Positions 13,961 through 18,106 of a stretch of 18,106 bases of DNA are shown one piece after another. The notes beneath the pieces were generated by a model. That model was not told the origin of the DNA. It saw only the letters and a program-made list of their open reading frames with translations, and made no database searches. Numbering within the stretch: position 1 is the first letter of the stretch; every line of letters starts with the position of its first letter. The stretch comes from Flavobacteriaceae bacterium (GTDB taxonomy: Bacteria; Bacteroidota; Bacteroidia; Flavobacteriales; Flavobacteriaceae): positions 1 to 18,106 of the forward strand of contig JAMPYA010000025.1 in the NCBI GenBank assembly GCA_023700885.1. The letters are read 5' to 3'. Position numbers and translations under genes: made by a program.

Positions 13961-14692
13961 ATGGAAAATAAAAAAACATTTAGAAGAATTTACGTTTGGC
14001 AATTAGCCGTAAGAGTTTTTCATTGGTTAAACGTTTTAGCTATAATTGTATTAATTCTTACTGGTTTTCTAATTGCAAATCCACCAGCTCTTTTAATTAA
14101 AGCTGACGCATCTGAATTATACATGATGGGCACCACTCGGTTAATTCATTTCTTAGCTGCTTACTTATTCTTATTTGTAATGATTTTAAGATTGTATTGG
14201 GCCATCATCGGTAATAGATTTGCGCGTTGGACTGCTTTTATGCCTTTCAATAAAAAAGTTTGGGAAAACATTAAACATGTGCTAAAAATTGACATTTTAT
14301 TAATGAATGAAAAAGCTCATGACCCACAACATATAAGCGTTGGACACAATAGTATAGCAACAATTTCTTATTTGGTTATGTTTTTCATGGCATTAGTTCA
14401 AATATTTACAGGATTTGGATTGTATTCTGATACTTCAGAGTTTTGGTTGCCCAATTTATTTAGCTGGGTGAATCCCATGTTTGGAGGCGATTTTGCAACA
14501 AGACAAATACATCATATTTCAATGTGGATATTCATTTTTTTTACTATGGTCCATATTTATTTAGTATTTTACCACGATTGGCTTGAAGGAAGAGGAGAAG
14601 CTTCATCTATGATAAGCGGTTATAAATTTGTTGGCAGTGGTCGTGTAAAGGGTAAAAAGAAATCATCAAATAAAGAATCAGAAAAAAATTAA
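13961..14692 (+). CDS. hyaC: Ni/Fe-hydrogenase b-type cytochrome subunit
   Basis: This 243-residue membrane protein of the HyaC/HupC family passes electrons from the small subunit to quinone. Four membrane helices are visible, at about 18-40, 60-85, 130-153 and 183-205. Candidate heme ligands are H21, H63, H184/H185 and H198. The C-terminal segment WLEGRGEASSMISGYKF is characteristic of these cytochromes. The tail is lysine-rich and cytoplasmic. A strong hairpin with a T-run follows the gene, so the structural genes hyaA-hyaB-hyaC may form their own transcript. Confidence 0.94.
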   Translation: MENKKTFRRIYVWQLAVRVFHWLNVLAIIVLILTGFLIANPPALLIKADASELYMMGTTRLIHFLAAYLFLFVMILRLYWAIIGNRFARWTAFMPFNKKVWENIKHVLKIDILLMNEKAHDPQHISVGHNSIATISYLVMFFMALVQIFTGFGLYSDTSEFWLPNLFSWVNPMFGGDFATRQIHHISMWIFIFFTMVHIYLVFYHDWLEGRGEASSMISGYKFVGSGRVKGKKKSSNKESEKN

Positions 14693-14721
14693 TCAACAAC
14701 TATTAACTAACCTTCTTTAAT

Positions 14722-14778
14722 GGTCTTAAAAGCAGAAAAAAGTTTAAATTTATACCTATTCTGCTTTTAAGCCTTTTT
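14722..14778 (+). terminator. Strong hairpin with T-run between cytochrome b and protease genes
   Basis: CTTAAAAGCAGAA (14725-14737) and TTCTGCTTTTAAG (14759-14771) are exact reverse complements, giving 13 pairs around a 21-base loop. The stem extends by GG (14722-14723) with CC (14772-14773) across a one-base bulge. A run of five Ts follows (14774-14778). It sits just after hyaC and 11 bases before the hyaD start, so it should stop or attenuate transcription into the maturation genes. Confidence 0.75.
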
Positions 14779-14788
14779 ATATATATCA

Positions 14789-15319
14789 ATGAAAAACAAT
14801 ACTAATCCGATAACTGATAAAGCAAACGCAACCTACTTTTTTGAAGAAGATAAGTCAAAAAATATTTTAATAATGGGCGTTGGAAATTATTTAATGGGCG
14901 ACGAAGGTGTGGGAGTCCAAATCATTCAAGCCATGGAAAAAATGAAACTTCCCAATTATATTGATTTGGTTGATGGCGGAACTGGTGGATTTTTATTATT
15001 GAATATGTTCGAAACTTATCCTAAAATTATTTTGATTGATGCTACAATGGATGGAAAAGAAGAAGGAACTATTTCATTAATCAAACCAAGATTTGCATCC
15101 GATTATCCATCTGCTTTAAGTGTACATGATGTAGGACTTAAAGACATGATTGAATCTGTTTACCTGATGGAAAAAATACCTGAAATTTATTTGTTTACCA
15201 TTTCAATAAAAGAAATGAAGCCGATGACTATTGAATTAAGCGATAAGGTAAAAAATGCAATTCAAGCGTGTATTTTTCAAATATCAAAACTATCAACTCA
15301 ACTTTACAATTCGTTTTAA
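14789..15319 (+). CDS. hyaD: Hydrogenase maturation endopeptidase
   Basis: This 176-residue protease of the HybD/HyaD family clips the C-terminal extension of the large subunit after nickel loading. The signature GVGNYLMGDEGVGV covers residues 30-43. The nickel-sensing ligands known from HybD correspond to E39, D84 (LIDA) and H113 (SVHDVGL). A 25-residue polar N-terminal extension precedes the conserved start. There is no internal methionine before the motif, so I keep the ATG at 14789. It is followed 25 bases later by hypF and probably shares that transcript. Confidence 0.93.
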   Translation: MKNNTNPITDKANATYFFEEDKSKNILIMGVGNYLMGDEGVGVQIIQAMEKMKLPNYIDLVDGGTGGFLLLNMFETYPKIILIDATMDGKEEGTISLIKPRFASDYPSALSVHDVGLKDMIESVYLMEKIPEIYLFTISIKEMKPMTIELSDKVKNAIQACIFQISKLSTQLYNSF

Positions 15320-15344
15320 TTTGTAAATAATAGCCGATTTACGC

Positions 15345-17609
15345 ATGTTAAAAACGTATCAAATTATTATAAAAGGTCAAGTTCAAGGGGTCGGATTTCG
15401 GCCTTTTGTTTATGTTTTGGCTAATAATTTCAAACTAAAAGGAACCGTTTCTAACAATGAAGAAGGCGTTATTATAATTGCAACAGAACAGGAATCAACC
15501 ATTTTTGATTTTTATAATCAATTAGTTAATAATCCACCACCAGTTGCTAGAATTACGCATCATCAAATAAATCAAATTGACTTCACTCCTTTTGAAGATT
15601 TTTCTATTATTCCCTCAACAAAAGGAAACAAGTTAAATTTAACACTCACGCCCGATTTTGCGCTTTGCAACGATTGTTCTGCCGAAATGAATGACCCTGA
15701 AAATAACCGTTTTCAATATCCGTTTACCACTTGTGTTAACTGTGGACCGCGCTGGTCATTAACAAATTCTTTTCCTTTTGAACGCGCCAATACCGCTGTA
15801 AATTCTTTTCCGATGTGCAATTCCTGTCTAAAGGAATATACCGATCCTGAGAATCGGCGATTTCATTCTCAAACAAATACTTGTTCAACGTGTGGAATTC
15901 AGTTACAACTAACTGATTCTAACCAAAAAACTATTGATTTAGAAAACAATACACTTTTTAAAAAAATCGCAAAACTGCTATCCGATGGAAAAATTATCGC
16001 TTTAAAAAATACCAGCGGCTATTTGTTGTGTTGCGATGCCCGGAATGAAAAGATTATTCAAGAATTAAGAAAACGCAAGAAAAGACCCCATAAACCTTTT
16101 GCAGTTTTATATCCATCGTTAAAAATTCTTCAAAATGAAATTTCTATTTCGGAAAATGAATTAAAAATATTAACCTCAACCGAAAGACCCATTGTAATTA
16201 TTTCTACAAAAAAGTATCAAGGGCATATCGATTTAAAAAGCATTGCGCCACATTTAAATCAATTAGGTGTAATGTTACCTTATACCGGAATTTTACAATT
16301 ATTAGCTAGTGAATTAACATTTCCAATTGTAGCTACCAGCGGGAATATTCATGGATCACCAATTATTAGCGATGAAAAAATGGCGATAGACTTATTATCA
16401 AATGTAGCCGATTATTTTTTACATCACAACCTGAAAATTACCAATCCGCAAGATGATTCTGTTTTAAAAATTAGTTCCAAATTTGAAATAAGCGTTTTAT
16501 TTCGGCGTTCTCGCGGTTACGCTCCCAATTATTTTGATTTTCAAAAACCTAATAATCAGAAAGTTTTAGCAACCGGCGGTCACTTAAAAAGTTCTATTTC
16601 TTTTACCCCTAACGACAATATTTACATCAGTCAATATTTGGGAAATTTAGACCATTTTGATGTAGCTGAACGCTACTCAAAAACAATATCCTATTTTATA
16701 AATTTGTTTGAAGAAACACCTCATGTCATTTTAACTGATGCTCATCCACAGTACCAAAGTAATCTGTTTGCGCATGAATTTGGAAATAAATTAAAAAAGC
16801 AAATTATTGAAATTCAGCATCATAAAGCACATTTTGCAGCCGTTTTAGGCGAACATCAATTATTCAATTCTGATGATAAAATTTTGGGCGTAATTTGGGA
16901 CGGAACCGGTTTTGGCGATGATAAAAACATCTGGGGAAGCGAATTTTTTACCTATGAAAAAGGAAGTATGAAGCGTGTTTCACACCTTTCTTATTTTAAC
17001 TGGATTGCCGGCGATAAAATGGCTAAAGAACCTCGATTATCTTTACTTTCACTAGCATCAGAAGAAATGATTTCATCAATTAAAAATAAATTTACGACCG
17101 AAGAATGGCTTATTTATCAATCCATTTTGAAAAATAATAAACTTAAAACATCTTCAATGGGACGCTTATTTGATGCCTTGGCTTCTTTATTAAATTTGGT
17201 CGATTTTAATACGTATGAAGGCGAAGCAGCCATTGTGTTAGAAAATCAAGTGGAAGATTATCAACTCAAAAATGCAGTTAATTATCATCCAATTATTGAA
17301 AATGGAATTATTTCGCCACAACTAATTTTACAACATTGCCATCATGATTTTTTAACTGGAGTAAATACTTCTCAAATAATCATTAATTTTTTATATACAT
17401 TAAGCGCTATCATCATACAAATTGCAAAGCAACAAAACATTAAACATATTGCTTTAAGTGGCGGTGTTTTTCAAAATACCACCTTAATAGATATGTTAAT
17501 GGCGTTAGCAAAGGATGATTTTTATTTGTATTTTAACAAACAATTACCACCAAACGATGAAAATATTTCGTTCGGACAATTGATGTACTATTACCATTGT
17601 AAAATGTAG
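15345..17609 (+). CDS. hypF: Carbamoyltransferase for cyanide-ligand synthesis in hydrogenase maturation
   Basis: This 754-residue HypF turns carbamoyl phosphate into the thiocarbamate on HypE that becomes the CN ligands. It is full length and has the standard domain order. An acylphosphatase domain covers about 1-92 (GQVQGVGFRPFVY, with R19 and N37). Two zinc-finger motifs follow, with cysteines C108/C111, C130/C133, C158/C161 and C180/C183. A YrdC-like domain covers about 200-385 and ends in FRRSRGYAPN. A Kae1-like C-terminal domain includes HHKAHFAAV, WDGTGFGDDKNIWGSEF and ALSGGVFQN. hypD follows after 77 bases. hypE is not in the window. Confidence 0.96.
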   Translation: MLKTYQIIIKGQVQGVGFRPFVYVLANNFKLKGTVSNNEEGVIIIATEQESTIFDFYNQLVNNPPPVARITHHQINQIDFTPFEDFSIIPSTKGNKLNLTLTPDFALCNDCSAEMNDPENNRFQYPFTTCVNCGPRWSLTNSFPFERANTAVNSFPMCNSCLKEYTDPENRRFHSQTNTCSTCGIQLQLTDSNQKTIDLENNTLFKKIAKLLSDGKIIALKNTSGYLLCCDARNEKIIQELRKRKKRPHKPFAVLYPSLKILQNEISISENELKILTSTERPIVIISTKKYQGHIDLKSIAPHLNQLGVMLPYTGILQLLASELTFPIVATSGNIHGSPIISDEKMAIDLLSNVADYFLHHNLKITNPQDDSVLKISSKFEISVLFRRSRGYAPNYFDFQKPNNQKVLATGGHLKSSISFTPNDNIYISQYLGNLDHFDVAERYSKTISYFINLFEETPHVILTDAHPQYQSNLFAHEFGNKLKKQIIEIQHHKAHFAAVLGEHQLFNSDDKILGVIWDGTGFGDDKNIWGSEFFTYEKGSMKRVSHLSYFNWIAGDKMAKEPRLSLLSLASEEMISSIKNKFTTEEWLIYQSILKNNKLKTSSMGRLFDALASLLNLVDFNTYEGEAAIVLENQVEDYQLKNAVNYHPIIENGIISPQLILQHCHHDFLTGVNTSQIIINFLYTLSAIIIQIAKQQNIKHIALSGGVFQNTTLIDMLMALAKDDFYLYFNKQLPPNDENISFGQLMYYYHCKM

Positions 17610-17620
17610 TGAATTAAAAA

Positions 17621-17671
17621 TAATCTTTTAATCAGAACCCTGAGCGAAGTCGAAGGGTTAATCTTTTAATC
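17621..17671. repeat. CCCTGAG-type palindrome flanked by direct repeats
   Basis: CCCTGAGCGAAGTCGAAGGG (17638-17657) is an imperfect palindrome: CCCT pairs with AGGG, with G-A/A-G mismatches before a further G-C pair. From memory, closely related elements recur in intergenic regions of many bacteria, often as repeat hairpins. It is bracketed by TAATCTTTTAATC at 17621-17633 and again at 17659-17671. The exact 13-nt direct repeat could be an insertion footprint or a local duplication. It lies in the hypF-hypD gap and may affect the message there. Confidence 0.6.
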
Positions 17672-17686
17672 TTCTAATACTTAGAC

Positions 17687-18106
17687 ATGAAATATTTACA
17701 AGAATATAGAAATTACGAAGCCACAAAGGCCATGATAGATCAACTTCATAAAATAACCACTAAAAAGTGGAATATTATGGAAATATGTGGCGGGCAAACT
17801 CATAGTTTGGTTAAAAACGGCATTTTAGAACTGTTGCCAGAAAATATTAGAATGATTCACGGGCCTGGTTGTCCGGTTTGTGTAACACCTTTAAATTTAA
17901 TTGATAAAGCCATTGATCTCTTAGAACAAGGTGTTATTGTTTGCTCTTTTGGCGATATGATTCGGGTTCCGGGAAGCAAAAAAAGTTTGTTAGAAGCGAA
18001 AGCAAATGGAGGCGATTTGCGTATTTTATATTCACCTTTAGAAGCTGTAAGCATTGCTAAAGAAAATCCGACAAAAGAAGTGGTGTTTTTTGCAGTTGGG
18101 TTTGAA
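17687..18106 (+). CDS. hypD: Fe-ligand scaffold protein for hydrogenase maturation (5' part; runs off the window)
   Basis: From the ATG at 17687 the frame stays open for 140 codons to the last base of the window. HypD is the iron-sulfur scaffold on which Fe(CN)2CO is assembled with HypC. The conserved EICGGQTHS (C34) and HGPGCPVCVTP (C62, C65) match catalytic cysteines of the family, and SFGDMIRVPGS follows. Family members are about 360-375 residues long, so about 40% is present here. It follows hypF by 77 bases, across a palindromic repeat. A minus-strand reading frame inside it is a shadow. Confidence 0.95.
   Translation, partial: MKYLQEYRNYEATKAMIDQLHKITTKKWNIMEICGGQTHSLVKNGILELLPENIRMIHGPGCPVCVTPLNLIDKAIDLLEQGVIVCSFGDMIRVPGSKKSLLEAKANGGDLRILYSPLEAVSIAKENPTKEVVFFAVGFE

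Noticed and set aside
17857..18054. 65-codon minus-strand frame near the window end
   Set aside because: It overlaps the conserved cysteine region of hypD on the opposite strand, which is the real gene there.

Overview
This window looks like chromosomal DNA from a pigmented member of the Flavobacteriaceae (Bacteroidota). It is AT-rich. Several intergenic regions carry the Bacteroidota-type promoter (TTG about 19 nt upstream of TAnnTTTG), and Shine-Dalgarno sequences are weak or absent. The gene set (CarH-like regulator, flavobacterial-type carotenoid operon, fused CrtYcd-type cyclase) fits that family. I would not name a genus from this evidence.

Layout. (1) 1-108 is the C-terminal tail of a probable outer-membrane beta-barrel protein. 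(2) 312-3682, minus strand, is a three-gene module: a DERA-type deoxyribose-phosphate aldolase (deoC), a full-length catalytic aldehyde dehydrogenase, and a 293-residue ALDH-like protein that ends before the catalytic cysteine. The two ALDH genes look like the two halves of an ALDH16-type enzyme encoded separately. Together the module would cleave deoxyribose-5-phosphate and oxidise the resulting acetaldehyde. (3) 3966-9155, plus strand, is a carotenoid locus: a MerR-family regulator with an intact adenosylcobalamin-binding module (CarH-like photoreceptor), crtI, crtB, an unrecognised exported protein, crtZ and a CrtYcd-type lycopene cyclase. The pathway is GGPP to phytoene, lycopene, beta-carotene and zeaxanthin. 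No GGPP synthase is present in the window. (4) 9276-18106 is an uptake [NiFe]-hydrogenase locus. hypA, hypB and hypC lie on the minus strand. Divergent from them are the small subunit, large subunit and cytochrome b on the plus strand, then a strong terminator-like hairpin, then the maturation protease, hypF and the start of hypD, which runs off the window.

The hydrogenase small subunit has a Tat signal, a C-terminal membrane anchor and the six-cysteine proximal-cluster signature (CTCC plus CxxxxC) of oxygen-tolerant group 1d enzymes. The cell therefore probably oxidises H2 aerobically and passes electrons through the cytochrome b to quinone.

The features that standard annotation would miss are mainly non-coding. 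Recurrent AA[A/T]GTT arrays with 7-9 nt spacing occur in three intergenic regions. A 29-nt repeat sits just past two stop codons in the deoC/ALDH module. A CCCTGAG-type palindrome is flanked by 13-nt direct repeats before hypD. ACTAT repeats and a perfect inverted repeat over the crtI start codon are candidate light/B12 control elements. Mutually exclusive stems occur in the deoC leader. A signal-peptide-like mini-ORF overlaps the crtB stop codon.
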